Assembly (NCBI RefSeq): GCF_041734735.1
Contig: NC_134880.1
Span: 31,185,785 to 31,249,784, forward strand
Direction of reading: 5' to 3'
Source of the DNA: Babylonia areolata
Lineage: Eukaryota > Mollusca > Gastropoda > Neogastropoda > Buccinidae
Length of the DNA: 64,000 nt
Shown: one piece after another, positions 42,103 through 53,883 of the stretch
How positions within the stretch are numbered: position 1 is the first letter of the stretch
How the letters are laid out: each line of letters starts with the position of its first letter
Program-made: the position numbers and the translations under genes
The notes under the pieces: model-generated
The model's input: the letters and a program-made list of their open reading frames with translations, nothing else
Databases searched by the model: none
What the model was told of the DNA's origin: nothing

Positions 42103-42816
42103 TACATATCACTGCCCCTGTGTCTGTGTTGTATTGGTACATGACTGTTAAACATTTAAGTATCAGATTTATCAACTGGTTACCATGTATTAATTTATTT
42201 AGTTTGTGGACCTCACTTGCCTGCAGGTTATGACAGTTCCGATTTAGGTTTTGGGTATATATGTTTTATATGTTCTCTTTCTTTCTTTTTGTATTTTCTT
42301 TTCCTTACCTTTTTTTTTCTTTTTTTGTGTTACCCCCTGACATCTTGCATTTGTGTCACAGTAGTTCAGTGATCCTTGTTCATACATTTTAGTTTTAAAC
42401 TGCACATAGTGCTTACACTTGTGTACAGTTTTTGCTGTTGTTTGTTTTCTTTTTGTTTTTGTTTTGCTTTTTGCTTGTGGCATGCAGTATTTACTTCTCT
42501 GTCTCTCTCTGAGACAGTTTTAAATAAATGGAAATGGTTTACCATTTTGATTTGCTAAATAATACTGATAATAATAGTAATGATACTACTAATAATAATA
42601 TACTAAATAGAATTATGATAACAGTAATAATAAAAATGGGTACTTGCATAGCATTATACCCAGAAAACTGCTCTTGATGCTTTCCAAAACATATATGACA
42701 CATTTCATCAAAGTTGTAAACACTCAAAAATATACCTAGCAAACTGTTCACACACATGCATACATGCATCAAGCATACATTCAAACATATATATATATAT
42801 ATCCATACCGCCCCCT

Positions 42817-42868
<52 letters not shown>

Positions 42869-44663
42869 CTGCAGATGGAAAAATGAATTGTTTTAGGACA
42901 AAATATGTCAGTAATGTTTCTTGCATCTGTGGTGCTCACATAACAGCCCATCATATACCAACTTTCAATATGTTAAAGTCTCACATCCCTGAACTGAAAT
43001 CATCTTCAGTGTTGACGATCTTCAGCAGTCCATTGCTAATGTTTGACTTTTTCAACTCCTTGTTAAATAGTCCAGTTGGTTCACTGTTATAGTTGTTAGG
43101 TTTTCATTAGAAATATGTTATATTGTTATGTGTTTGGGGTTTGTTTTTGTTTTTTTTGTTTTTTTGTTTATTGTTTTTTAACAAAACTTAAATCAATCAT
43201 TTTCTATATGTAACACACATACACACAGAGACTTTCACTTACTCGCATGCATACACAGTAATATTGAAAATAGCTTTGTACGTGTATTTCTCCATGTCTT
43301 TCTCTGTCTCTCTCATTTTCATGTCAGACTTAGAGTTGCTCCCTCTATCATTCATTCTTTGAGGCGATCGCTGGTGTGATGGCCTTGTACCTGGTAAAAA
43401 GCAAGAGCCATTTCTGATCAAAGGAATATTGACATCATCTATACCAACTTACTTTATTTAAGTTTAGATGCTCTCGCATCATTGGACGTATGACGAATGA
43501 GGCAGTCATAGCGCTCCATTCTCAGTTGAACTTAGTTTGCTGACGTCACTCCGTCGTCTGTCAGTAAGTCTGAAGTCTCTCTCTGCTGTTTGCTTTCACA
43601 GAGTTCATATTGGACTGTTGTCTTTCTGCGGCCTGTTGGAGACCAGTTCAGGGTATTGGCATGCAGTTCTTGTTGCGGGGTGCCTTGTACATATTCCATC
43701 CAGTTTGCAAATGATGGTTGACACGAAAGGCCAACAATGCACATGATCTTCAGAATGGGGTGCAGCCTTTCTGGGCCTTCCCAGATACAATACACTAAAC
43801 AAAACATCTTGCCAACTACATTCATGGCCTCGAGAGATTGATGGAACCATTGATGACCACAGTGTATGTTGGTCAGGTATCTGTTCCCCTTTTCTTCTTT
43901 ATTTTAAGCAGCGAATATAAATAAGGATCAGTATGCATGTGTTAAGTTGATGCCTCCTGGAAACAGAAGTTAAATTCTCTCTCTCTCTCTGTCTCTTTCT
44001 CTTTCTCTCAATGTATGAAATGTTAATATATATAATGGTACTTGAGCTTTAATGGTGCTTCTGATTGGAGTAAAAACTTTTTCCGTGACTGAAACCTTAC
44101 ATCGATAACACATGTGTGGCTGGAAAAAAGGCTGCAAGTAAAAAGGCATGGTGCGCGCGCTTGTGTGTGTGTGTGTGTATTTATTGTTGTGGATTGGTGT
44201 TTGGAAGGCACAACTGAGTTGTCGGAGTTTTATGTATACCAGTTAAAAGTGATAAGGGAATATTAATACGCTTTTTCCCTCATACATCGGCTTTGACGCA
44301 GCAATTTTTCTCAACATTCATGGTTTCAGCCCAGAACGTGACATTGTCGAGTTATACTGGGGCACAAAAATTTTGTCAACGTACGAGGAACCTGACCACT
44401 TTCATCTGGTCATGTTAAGCGAGGAAAATTTACAGAAATGAATAAGGCTGACTTGGCCGGGGCCAAAGAAATGTGTCGACTTACCCGATGGGTTGATGGA
44501 CTTGATTAAGCAAGGTCGACTTGAGCGAAGACAAGTGTATATTATGTGTGTGTGTGTGTGTGTGTGTGTGTTCCTTCCTTCCTTCCGTTGAGTGATCACA
44601 GTCAATACCTGACTATTCTATCACTGTATAAAAGGGGATCTGCGGAAGATACATAGGTTTCTT
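42103..44663. other. 2.5-kb region without recognisable gene
   Basis: Contains a short (TA)n at about 42788-42802, (CA)n at about 42824-42868, CT-rich sequence near 43977-44010, (TG)n at about 44161-44180 and 44545-44570. Segments at about 44405-44540 (CATGTTAAGCGAGG, TCGACTTACCCGA, TCGACTTGAGCGAAG) may be a decayed pogo-like terminus. No host exon recognised. Confidence 0.4.
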
Positions 44664-45378
44664 TAAAAAAAAAAAAAAAAAAGTGTTATTCTGGTATTTA
44701 TATCCTGGAGACCATCGACACAAAGGTGTCGACTGAGCTAGCCTCCACAGCTTATGGGGCAGGGCGTTCCAATTCTGGATGGTACGTGGGAGGAAACCAG
44801 CCTGCCTATATCTAGTTTTGCAGAAGATTTGCTCCAGCTGCTCAGTGTGGGTGCGTTGTTGTCGTGGTGGTGGTGGTACCAGTTTTTCTATCAGCAAATC
44901 CATGCTTACATAATTATGTTTGATTCTATACAGCATGGTCAGTCTGGCTGTTTGGCGGCGTTGTTGCAGGGAGGGCCATCCAAGGTTTTGTAGTATTGCT
45001 GATACGCTCGAGGTGCACAAATCTGGCTTCTCGTCTCTGGACTGCCTCGAGTAGGTCAATGTCTTGTTGTTGGTAGGGATCCCAGACTGATGATGAATAT
45101 TCCAGGATGAGGCGGACAAATGCCTTTTATACTAGTTCCCTGATGGTCTGGAAACTAACTTTCAGGTTTCTCCTCAGAAAGCCTAAGGTCTTGTTTGCTT
45201 TGGAGCAGATGTTGTCAGTGTGCTTTCTCCAGCTCAGGTCTTTCTTTATCGTGACTCCTAGATATTGAGTGGAGTCTACCCTCTGTAGTGTTTGTCTGTG
45301 GAGCGTATATTGATGTTCTTTTGGGTTCCTGCTTTTTGTCATGATCAAGGTGTTGCATTTGCCAGGATGGAAAACCAT
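44664..45378 (-). pseudogene. RT thumb and C-terminal region of the CR1-like LINE
   Basis: 45127-45378 reads FHPGKCNTLIMTKSRNPKEH, QYLGVTIKKDLSWRKHTDNI and ANKTLGFLRRNL. A second frame (45119 downwards) reads SAILQNLGWPSLQQRRQTAR and FLPRTIQNWNALPHKLW, the standard C-terminal end of this group. The homopolymer at 44664-44682 follows. Confidence 0.8.
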
Positions 45379-45417
45379 GTCCCATCTCTTCTCCCACTCA
45401 GCGAGTTTGTTGAGGTC

Positions 45418-46356
45418 TCACTGTAGCTGGGCTTGGTCCTGGGGTGCTGCTATTACTTTGTAAATTGTAGTGTTGTCTGCAAACAGCCTTGCTTTCGATG
45501 ATAAGTTCTCAGGCAGGTCGTTAATATACACTAGGAAGAGGCATGGTCCCAGTACTGATCCTTGGGCTACTCTGGAACGCACGTCTGTGTAACTGGAGCT
45601 GGCTTCATTCACTACCACTGCTTGCCTCCGGTTTCTGAGGAAATCTGAGATCCAGTCTTTGGTCTGTCTGTGGACTCTGTAGTGATGGAGTTTATGCAGG
45701 AGAAGGCTGTGGTTGACTTTGTCAAACGCCTTAGCAAAGTCCATGATAAGGACGTTTGTCTGTTTTCCCTGCTCTGTGCATTCCAGGAGCTCGTCAGTAA
45801 ATTCCAGGAGCTGGGTCTCACAAGATTTTCTCTTCCGGAATCCATGCTGTTCTTCTCGTAGTATCCCATGTCGTTCTAGATGTTGCATTATTGCACTGGT
45901 GATAATGTGCTCCATGATCTTACAGGGTATGCTAGTTAGGGATACTGGGTGGTAGTTTGCCGGATCATATTGCTCTCCTTTCTTGAAAATTGGAGTGACA
46001 TTTGCACCCTTCCAGTCAGATGGAACTGTACTGGTGGAAAGGGATGACTGGTATATTGTTGTTACAATTGGGACAATTTCTGATGCCAACTCTTTAAGTA
46101 TACGTGGGTTGATGTTGTCTGGTCCACTTGCTTTGTCTGGCTTTAACCCCAGCAACAACTTCTTTACTCCCTCCATTGATATTTTGATGTTCTCTAATTC
46201 AGGGAAGTCTGCTGGTTTCATGTTGCATTTCTGGGTGAATTCTTCTGTCGAGTAGTCATTTCCTTTGCGGAAGACTGACTGGAAATGCCTGTTCAGAATC
46301 TCAGCCTGTGCCGAGGGGTCTGGGGTCAGACGTCCGCCAGCCTTCATTGGGGCCAC
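45418..46356 (-). CDS. Reverse transcriptase of the CR1-like LINE, damaged catalytic box
   Basis: 312 codons: SDWKGANVTPIFKKGEQY (113-130), PANYHPVSLTSIPCKIMEH (132-150), EEQHGFRKRKSCETQLLEF (168-186), MDFAKAFDKVNHSLLLHKL (205-223), then RVAQGSVLGPCLFLVYIND (262-280) and RLFADNTTIYK (290-300). Two changes matter: GVPQGS is RVAQGS, and the catalytic FADD is FADN (292-295), losing one of the aspartates that bind metal. The frame stops shortly afterwards; the rest of the polymerase is in other frames (45127-45378 and 44664-45119). Confidence 0.85.
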   Translation of the reverse strand: MAPMKAGGRLTPDPSAQAEILNRHFQSVFRKGNDYSTEEFTQKCNMKPADFPELENIKISMEGVKKLLLGLKPDKASGPDNINPRILKELASEIVPIVTTIYQSSLSTSTVPSDWKGANVTPIFKKGEQYDPANYHPVSLTSIPCKIMEHIITSAIMQHLERHGILREEQHGFRKRKSCETQLLEFTDELLECTEQGKQTNVLIMDFAKAFDKVNHSLLLHKLHHYRVHRQTKDWISDFLRNRRQAVVVNEASSSYTDVRSRVAQGSVLGPCLFLVYINDLPENLSSKARLFADNTTIYKVIAAPQDQAQLQ

Positions 46357-46438
46357 TCCTGTGTTTGATGACTTCTAGTGTTTAATGAACGACCAGAAAC
46401 GTTTGTACTTTGGCTCTGGTGCTTGGTCCGGTCCTGAG

Positions 46439-47428
46439 TCACTGTCTGTAGTGAAGATTTTGTTCAGGTAATCCCAGTATGCTCTGCGCAGCTGCCTCTG
46501 GACTTCTGAGCTTCTTCACCTCTTCTTTGAGCACCTCTGTTCCCTGTTTGCGCATCTTCCAGAAGACTCTGTCTCTCCTTTTGATTAGGCTTTGCAGATC
46601 TAGTGTGATCCAGGGCTTGCTCTCCCTTTTTCTGACTGTCTTGTGGGGAATGAATTTCTGGGTTGCATCCTGAAGCGCCGTCTTTAATTTTGTCCGCAGC
46701 TGTTCTGTAGAAGTTGTGGCTTTGTCCTCTTCCACCTCAGTTGCGAGGTTGGTCATCTCCTCTTTCAACCCTTCCCAGTTTGCTTTCTTGTATAGGGGGA
46801 TAAGTCTGGGGGTTTGTTTCTTTCGTTGTCCATGGATCTGGACTTCACAGTAGACTCCATCATGATCCGACAGTCCTGGTAGCGTTTCGATACGCGGTAT
46901 GAGTTCAGGACAGTCGGTGATGAAAAGGTCAAGTGTGTTTGCATCTCGAGTTGGTACTTCCACCAGTTGTTCCATCCCACAGTCACCGAGGAGATTTAGC
47001 AACTTTCTATGTAGGCTTGGGTATGGGCATCCGGGCTTAAGTTTCGTATTCTTCCAGTCCAATCCTGGGAAGTTGAGGTCCTCTCCTACAAGAATGCGTG
47101 CGCTGTGGATGGCAGCAGCCTTGCCGAATGATGTGCCAAAGTGCTCCAGGCTGACTTCATCCGGTTTATCGGGCCTATAATAGGCGCAAATATACAGAGA
47201 TCTTCTTCCCTGAAGTTTTAGCCAAACCCAAATCAGCTCACACTCTGCAGATAACTCTGGGACGATGCAACTTTCCAGGTCTGATCGTACAGCAATGAGG
47301 ACTCCACCTCCACTTCTACTCCTGTCCTTCCGATAAACTGAGAACATGTCAGGCAGTATCTCTGCATCACTGATATCTGAGTCCAGCCACGTTTCAGTTC
47401 CTATTAAAATGTCAGTCAAATTGATCAC
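46439..47428 (-). CDS. APE-type endonuclease of the CR1-like LINE
   Basis: A 329-codon open frame. GTETWLD (residues 10-16) provides the catalytic Glu. GEDLNFPGLDW (115-125) stands where GDFN is expected, so one metal ligand block is altered. NTLDLFITDCP (164-174) and LSDHDGVYCEV (186-196, with the SDH catalytic block) follow. Residues of about 210-320 are the linker with KRESKPWITLDLQSLIKRRD. The enzyme nicks target DNA for target-primed reverse transcription. The N-terminal strand of the domain lies upstream of this frame. The frame ends at a premature stop in the linker before the RT. Confidence 0.8.
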   Translation of the reverse strand: MINLTDILIGTETWLDSDISDAEILPDMFSVYRKDRSRSGGGVLIAVRSDLESCIVPELSAECELIWVWLKLQGRRSLYICAYYRPDKPDEVSLEHFGTSFGKAAAIHSARILVGEDLNFPGLDWKNTKLKPGCPYPSLHRKLLNLLGDCGMEQLVEVPTRDANTLDLFITDCPELIPRIETLPGLSDHDGVYCEVQIHGQRKKQTPRLIPLYKKANWEGLKEEMTNLATEVEEDKATTSTEQLRTKLKTALQDATQKFIPHKTVRKRESKPWITLDLQSLIKRRDRVFWKMRKQGTEVLKEEVKKLRSPEAAAQSILGLPEQNLHYRQ

Positions 47429-47718
47429 CTCTGCTTTTTTTCCCAGGCAAGGACTGAAAGTTAATAGTAAGCACTCTCAGTGGTCTCCTGGTGCATTTGT
47501 TTTGTTGACTTGCCCTAGTTGGTGTGGAAGCATGTTGTGGCCCAAAATCAGTCCTGATGGTGATAGACATGGTTGCTCCGTGTCTGGAGAGTTCAGGAGG
47601 TTTGAGTTTGAAGGGGCTGTTGAATCTGGCCAGTCTATTCCATGCAAATCAAAAATAGTTTGGCTGTTTGGATTGCCACAGATTGCGCAGTGCCATAGTA
47701 CACCCTCCTTGCTGTCTC

Positions 47719-47976
47719 CTAGTGGTGATAGAGCTGTGTGTCAGTGCTTTGACAGTGAGCGTGGAACCACTGTCCACAGGTCTCACAGGCTACACCCCAA
47801 TCTCCCCACTTGACAGTCGCATCACATGTACCACAAAACCATGAGTGTTGCAGATTGGATGGGTCAGGTTGTTCATCTTCATCAACAATGCTAGTCTGCT
47901 GACTTGTATTTGTAGCAACCTTCGGGCCAGGGTTTGGTTCAGGAGCGTATGACGTTAGCAGGAGTAATGATGCCAA
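47719..47976 (-). pseudogene. ORF1: 2A-like motif and PHD finger
   Basis: 85 codons: hydrophobic start (ASLLLLTSY), then APEPNPGPK (about 47920-47946), a 2A-like ribosome-skipping motif in which the NPGP core is intact but the usual DVE is APE. A PHD finger follows, with CGTC, CETCGQWFHAHCQ and, beyond a frame change, WHCAICG. 2A-like motifs and PHD fingers have both been reported in ORF1s of CR1-group LINEs. The hydrophobic leader continues upstream of the Met (RLVLLYL), so the real start may lie before 47976. Confidence 0.72.
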
Positions 47977-48000
47977 GTACAGGAGTACTAGCCTCTGCCA

Positions 48001-49463
48001 GTAGCTCTTATTTGTCTCATTTCTTGACTACCGAATTTTAGGAGTCAGTGGTTTGGCGAGTGTCCGGTGGTGTTTCATGAGTTTGGGTCATTTTTTTTGG
48101 CTCCAAACTACTTTTGTCGCTGAGGTGTCTCGGCTTCATCAGATAGCCTGATTAAAAAAATTTTAACCATGACAAGAACCAGAAAGGAAATATTATTTGA
48201 AAACATACCTTTTCGATGAGAAAAGATATCCAACTGGAAGTAAATTAAACAGGTTGCAACAGTGGGCACCAAAACGAGCTCACCTGCACAATCACTTCTG
48301 CACCTGAACTGGTTTGAATTTTGAAAAGAAAAAAAAACGTAATGAGAAAATTTTACTGAGAAAGTATGCCCGCTTCCTCTACAAAACCTTTTTAAGCAAC
48401 AGAACCCTTGTTTTGCGCAAAAATTAATATCCATCTATATTTTGCGTGCTTACACTTTAAATACGACCCCCCACCCCACCCCGCACCCCTTCCCTCTCCC
48501 CCACTATCTCTATTTAATTCTTTTGTGTTAGTCTGACTGTATTCCTTCCCAACAGTGTGTGTGTGTGTGTGTGTGTGTTCGTGCGCGCGTAAGAAAGAAA
48601 ATGTTTGTCTCGTGGAATCCACTTCAATCCGGACCTTTGGACGGTGACTGACTGCGCGGGACACTTGAACCCATAGTTTTAAAGTGCATGTGGAATAGTG
48701 TGAAACTGAAGTCCAGCAGACGCAGAACGAAAATGTATGGCCCACTTTTCTGGTCTGATCAGTCTGGAACAGGTAACATAAATGATGCATGTGTATAGAC
48801 ATGTTAAAGTTTGCAAAGTAGAAAAGCAGAGAATTCATGAGATAAAGATATATTATCAATACCAATGATTAAGTTTTTGGTTGATTGACTGATTCATCAG
48901 AATATCAGCTCTTAAATTTTATCATCTTGTCTTGTTTTGCTGTTTCTCATACCTTCCCGCCTCCCACACCCTTCTGTATTTCAGCGAACTGGCCCACAGT
49001 TGGCGAGTTAGGATTCCCGCCACTTGTTCAAGCCCAGTCCTGCCAGGAAGGCCTAACTTCTCCTCAAACCTTTTATTGACTTGCCTGTACCCCCACCTCC
49101 TCCCCGATACCCCGAACGCTGCTCCAGCCACTATGGCTGGTATTGGTGGGGCGGAGGGGTGTGGCGGCCGTGAGTGGTTGGGGGGCGAAGGTGGGGTGGG
49201 GTGACAGCCTCGTGTCTCCCTGATATATACTAGTACAGTTTGTGGAGGACAGGCAGTGGCTCTTTGTGCTGTGCTGTGACGGCGGTGTGGTGGTGGTGGA
49301 TTTGTGTCGTCGGTTTGTGGCTTCCTTAAATGGGTAGGTGTTTGTGTCTCCTGGGACTAGTTTGTTATGGACTTCAGTACTTCTGTGGCTGTCGAACGTC
49401 GGGTTGAAAAAACGTACTGTATTGTGCATTTGTGTGTTTTTATATGTTGTTTATTGTACATTG
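48001..49463. other. No recognised gene; GC-rich patch at about 49000-49280
   Basis: (TG)n at about 48556-48580. A GC-rich, CpG-containing stretch at about 49000-49280 with a TATATA at about 49222 could be the edge of a host gene, but no conserved protein is visible in it. Confidence 0.35.
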
Positions 49464-49468
49464 ACTTC

Positions 49469-49631
49469 AGTGTGTGTGTGTGTGTGTGTGTGTGTGATAA
49501 TGTTTAAGGTGACTGCGTATGCTTGTGCGTCTTAGGGTTTCGTTTGCAATTTAAATTGATTCTGATTCTGATTCACTCACGCACTGGCACACACACACAC
49601 ACACACACGCACACGTCAGTGAACAATAAAC

Positions 49632-49697
<66 letters not shown>

Positions 49698-49835
49698 CAC
49701 GAGCGCGCGACTCTCACCGATTCCCTTAAAAATCCTTGACTGACGTCCATTTTATTCTATGAACAATACAGCACACACACTTATCGTGCGCTCTCTCTCT
49801 CTCTCTCTCTCTCTCGCTCGCTCGCTCAATCTCTC
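49469..49835. repeat. Cluster of (TG)n, (CA)n, (TA)n and (CT)n arrays
   Basis: (TG)n at about 49469-49496, (CA)n at about 49589-49608 and 49633-49683, a short TA run, and (CT)n at about 49791-49835. Confidence 0.92.
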
Positions 49836-49849
49836 TCTCATTACTATAT

Positions 49850-50035
49850 TTATATACATTATTGTCATGAATGCAGGTATGATTATATACCTGTAAATGT
49901 TTACTGTGCAGTTGGGTGTATTTGAATGTCATGTATGTATTTCTATAACCATTTTGTTACCTTGTGAACATTTTGATTTCATTTCTCTTTGCCCTAAGGG
50001 CTGGATGTAAAAAAATTTAAAAAAAAAAAAAAAAA
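49850..50035 (+). mobile_element. Possible LINE 3' UTR with A-rich tail
   Basis: TTTGCCCTAAGGGCTGGATG is followed by an A-rich tail at about 50008-50038. It resembles, from memory, the 3' end of invertebrate LINEs, but no coding sequence supports this. Confidence 0.3.
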
Positions 50036-50091
50036 AAGAATATGCATGCTTACTCCATTTCCCTCATTAAAAAAGATTCGCTCGTTCTCCC

Positions 50092-50216
50092 TCACACACA
50101 CACACACACACACACACCACCACCACCACCACCACCACCATCACCAGCACCAACACATTACACACACACACACACACACACACACCACCACCACCACCAC
50201 TACACACGCGCGCGCA
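50092..50216. repeat. (CA)n and (CAC)n compound arrays
   Basis: The order (CA)n then (CAC)n occurs twice (about 50092-50145 and 50161-50203), followed by a CG-rich end. Confidence 0.92.
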
Positions 50217-50589
50217 TCAGTGTGTATACCAGTGGCAGCAATGGACAGTAAGCAACAGTAGACTAGGCTGCCCTCGATAAGCGAGGTAAGTGTGTCACAG
50301 TAGTCAGGGATTTAATGTGATCTGGAATTGACACGGCCCATTCTTTACGTATCTGAAAGGCAAAACTTTTTGCAACACCGATTGCATACACTGACCCTGA
50401 TTTCTACCCCACCCCACTCCACAAGACTACCCCCACTTCCCCGCCTCGCTCTCCCCATTTAGATTGACACGGGACTGTCATTTGTGTACGTGTGTGTTTA
50501 TGAACATGCGTGACGTGCGTGCCCATTATGATTAACACGAGAGAAAAAAAAAAGGAAAGTGCTCGTTTGCTCGGGAGATTTTTTTTAAG

Positions 50590-50928
50590 GGGTCAACAAA
50601 GTAACCGAATTGTTAGAGCGATGGGCTTTTAGTATTCCTTGGTTTGATTCCGATATCGGCGTCTGCATGTTGGTATCTGATCTCAACATACGCGTAGATC
50701 TACTACTTCGCAATGCGTACACACGCAGAAGACAAAGTACGCACGTCAAAGATCATGTAATCCATGTCAGTTTTAGGTTGGTTGTGGAAACACGAATTTA
50801 CCAGCGTACACACCCCAGAAAACGGAGTATGGCTGCCCAAAGTTAAAAACGGTAATGCTCCTCAAAGCCCACTCGTAGATCTATCTATACGGGTGGCCAT
50901 GGAAGTCGTTGCCCGATGAACGCAAAAG
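50590..50928 (+). mobile_element. SINE family 1, copy 2, diverged
   Basis: Head GTAACCGAATTGTTAGAGCG, B-box-like GGTTTGATTCC, and the family body (ATCATGTAATCCATGTCAG, AACGGAGTATGGCTGCC), ending GTCGTTGCCCGATGAACGC. It is more diverged than the other copies. Confidence 0.78.
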
Positions 50929-51339
50929 CAGTCAACAAACTGTTAGTTCCTAGCAAAGTAATTTGTATATTGTCAAAGCGGGTATTCAACAATGTTTTAC
51001 CAGGAATAGCTTTGTTATTGCTACCAGATTTTTTTTTATAACACCAAATACACGCTGCATGCGCTATTTTAGGGACTTGTTACAGACGGGGAGATGCAGG
51101 GAGTTCGGGGTACAACTGCATGCAGATGTACACATGTTATCTAATTTCCAGAAGAGAGCGCATTCTCCACTTTGTCACCATGTAGTTCTCAGTTTCTGTA
51201 CATTTTATTTGACTGGATAAACAGTTTTGATCATTAGAATCCAAAAGGAGGAAAGGGATTTACTGTTTGTAAAACTGGAAATCCGAATCGCAATCGATTT
51301 GTTGCATGATGCATTTGTGTAAGTTACGGAATCAAGCAG
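50929..51339. other. Spacer, nothing recognised
   Basis: No recognisable domain or repeat. Confidence 0.5.
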
Positions 51340-51625
51340 TCATTATGTATGTATGATAGTCAGTCATGTTCGACTATGACCATCAGAACAGCTGAGGAGG
51401 CATCTGCTGTCCTTGTTTGGCTAGAATGTGGTTATAGTGGAGAGTGTCTTGCCCAAATTACATCCCCACTCTTTTGGCTAAGAGGACAGTCAGCGTTGGG
51501 ATGGTTCCCAACTGAAGGCCAACTAGCCCCCAAGGCTGCAGCTCTAAGAGCCAGTGCAATATTGCCTCCAAATTTCAGTCATAGTCCATCACTAAGACTG
51601 AGCTGTAAATGACTTCCCATTGCAA
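51340..51625 (+). repeat. Possible interspersed repeat
   Basis: TCGACTATGACCATCAGAAC and GAGTGTCTTGCCCAA, then AGAGCCAGTGCAAT. It resembles a gastropod repeat from memory, but there is only one copy in the window and no diagnostic ends. Confidence 0.3.
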
Positions 51626-52055
51626 TGGAGAAACCATTGATAATACAGCTCTCATTTTGCTGGTGGCCCAATTGTGAGCTTGTCAATTTGTGATATAAGC
51701 CGAGCGTTGGGCCTGAGTCATCTAATTAGATAATCACTAAATCAAAATTCAAGATTCTTGGAAATGATTAATATCTCTCTCTGCTTTTGATACTAGACTT
51801 AACAGCACATATTTATTGGAGAGCAATGTGAATATTTCTGGATTTGAAAAATATTTTTTCATAGCTTTAACAAAGAATATGGTGAGTATTGTTGAGTTTT
51901 CAATGTTACTTTTACCCAAGAACAAATTGGATAATGCTGGACAGATCTAAACACAAAAAACATTTCAGCTGCCTGAAACATGTGCTTGAACAGCTAGTAA
52001 GATTCAATGTTTGCCACTTTCTTAACTGCAGCCAAGATATGAAAGATAAGGCTAT
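51626..52055. other. Spacer, nothing recognised
   Basis: AT-rich, no recognisable domain or repeat end. Confidence 0.5.
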
Positions 52056-52445
52056 TTTTTCTTCTTCTGCGTTTGTGAGCTGCAGCTCCCACGTTTACTC
52101 GTATGTACATGAATAGACTTTTACGTGTATGACCATTTTTACCCTGCCACTTAGGCATCCATACTCCGTTTGTTTTCGGGGGGGTGCATGCTGGGTATAT
52201 TCTTGTTTCCATAACCCACCGAACACTGACATGGATTACAGGATCTTTAACGTGCGTATTTGATTTTTTTTGCTTGCGTATACACACGAAGGGGGTTCAG
52301 GCACTCTCAGGTCTGCACATTATATTGACCTGGGAGATCGGAAACATCTCCACCCTTTACACACCAGGCGCCGTTATCAAGATTCGAACCCTGGACCCCC
52401 AGATTGAAAGTCCAACGCTTTAACCATTCGGCTATTGCGCCCGTC
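52056..52445 (-). mobile_element. SINE family 1, copy 3, near full length
   Basis: Reverse-oriented. On the plus strand it runs from CTTCTTCTGCGTTTGTGAGC to GGCTATTGCGCCCGTC. It contains a reversed B box (GATTCGAACCCTGG) and the segment after the tRNA-like head (GGGAGATCGGAAACATCTCC) that is missing from copy 1. Confidence 0.88.
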
Positions 52446-53067
52446 ATAAGCCTATTTGAATGCGACTTCAGAAACCTGAAAGGCTCAGAGGACATAGAGT
52501 GTCGTGACTACACCTGATCAGGCAGGGCAGTTTTAACGGTATGAACTGGCAGTGCCAGGTTTTTAAGGTCCTCTCCGTGACGGCTGGGGAGACGGGTGAT
52601 TTAGGGTGCTGAAATAAGACACTTTCAAGTGCACAGGTTCGCAGCACACAGGGCAGAGGCCTGTCCGTGTCACCACTGTTTGGTAACAGACACCGTGATT
52701 CATGGAGAGATCATTCTCCACGTCAGTACAAATTAATTTTGATCTCGGAAAGAAGGAATGTGTTTTGTCCAGTGTTTTTAGGTCAGGAGATGAAACCCTC
52801 AATTTTTTTTTTTTTTTTTTTAATCTGTCATGGAGAATTCAAACGGGAGATTAATTTGAGTTGGATTGATTTATCCTGATATTTCACATGTTTTTGTGCT
52901 TAATACATAAATTTGATTTCAGTGAAATGAATCATGCACGTGCTTGTATATAGCATATGTGCACATGCTGCTCCGAATAAATATGTTGTGTGTGTCAGTG
53001 TAGTATCATACGTTGGAAAGCGTGCGCGCGCGCATGTGTTTTCCTTTTCTTTTTTTTAACCAATCGA
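52446..53067. other. Spacer, T-run at about 52804-52821
   Basis: No recognisable coding region. Confidence 0.5.
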
Positions 53068-53200
53068 TGTGGTTTTGTTTACATGTATTTGCTGTGGGTT
53101 CTTTTTCGTGTGCAAAGTGCATGCTGCGCAGACCTCGATCGGTTGTCTCATTCGGTGGGCTAGCACCCAGACCACCACTTAGTGTATTAAAGGACGGAAA
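53068..53200 (-). mobile_element. SINE family 2, decayed fragment
   Basis: GCTGTGGGTTCTTTTTCGTG, CATGCTGCGCAGACCTCG and CACCCAGACCACCACTTAG match the reversed body of family 2, but both ends are lost. Confidence 0.65.
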
Positions 53201-53843
53201 GAGGGGAAGTTTGGCTCAAGCTTGACACAAACCACTTACCTTTTTTTCTTTTTTCCTTTGTTTGCGGGTAGATTATCCACCGCTGTTCTTTTGTGTTATG
53301 ATCGATGTGAGCACTTGTGCGTGCACCCCCCACGATCATGGGGACAATAAAGTTATCTTGAATGGATGGAATTGGTACATGAAATCACACAATCTTAACA
53401 TAAGATTTATGGTTCTTAAATACAAATGCCATGGGATCATACGTGTTATGATCCGATTGGATTTTGTTGTGTGTGTGTGTGTTTGTTGCTGTTTTTAAAT
53501 GTGTGCTGTGTTCCCTTATTCATTATTTTCATTTATTTGTATGTTGATCTCGAAGATTTGGGTTTTTATTTTTATTTATTTTTTATTGCAAGTTCGTGTC
53601 TGAGTGTGACACCAGAAGGGGGATGCACATGTAGATTGGATCATTTTACTCCACCAATCGTTTCTTTGTAAACTATTGCTCTCTTCATATTTCATACAAA
53701 GGAATTAAGACTTGTCTGTCAAGGCACTGAATGCCTGACTAGATGTCACTGAAATGGGACGACAAAATGGAGGAAAAATATGCATTCCGAGGTATGTCGT
53801 TCCCATCCCACGTTTCCTCTCATGTGCGAGGCCGGTGTAAAAC

Positions 53844-53883
<40 letters not shown>

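Larger units (their letters stand above)
44664..48000 (-). mobile_element. CR1-like LINE with PHD finger and 2A-like motif, minus strand
   Basis: The most complete CR1-like copy in the window. Order from 48000 downwards: ORF1 with hydrophobic leader, 2A-like motif and PHD finger; APE endonuclease; linker; RT; C-terminal region; then an A/T homopolymer at 44664-44682. About four frame breaks separate the parts. It is the same family as 15643-18650. Damage to the RT (FADN, AQGS) marks it as inactive. Confidence 0.88.

Noticed and set aside
48932-49204. Possible host exon in a GC-rich patch
   Set aside because: No recognisable protein family, and composition alone is not enough to call a gene.
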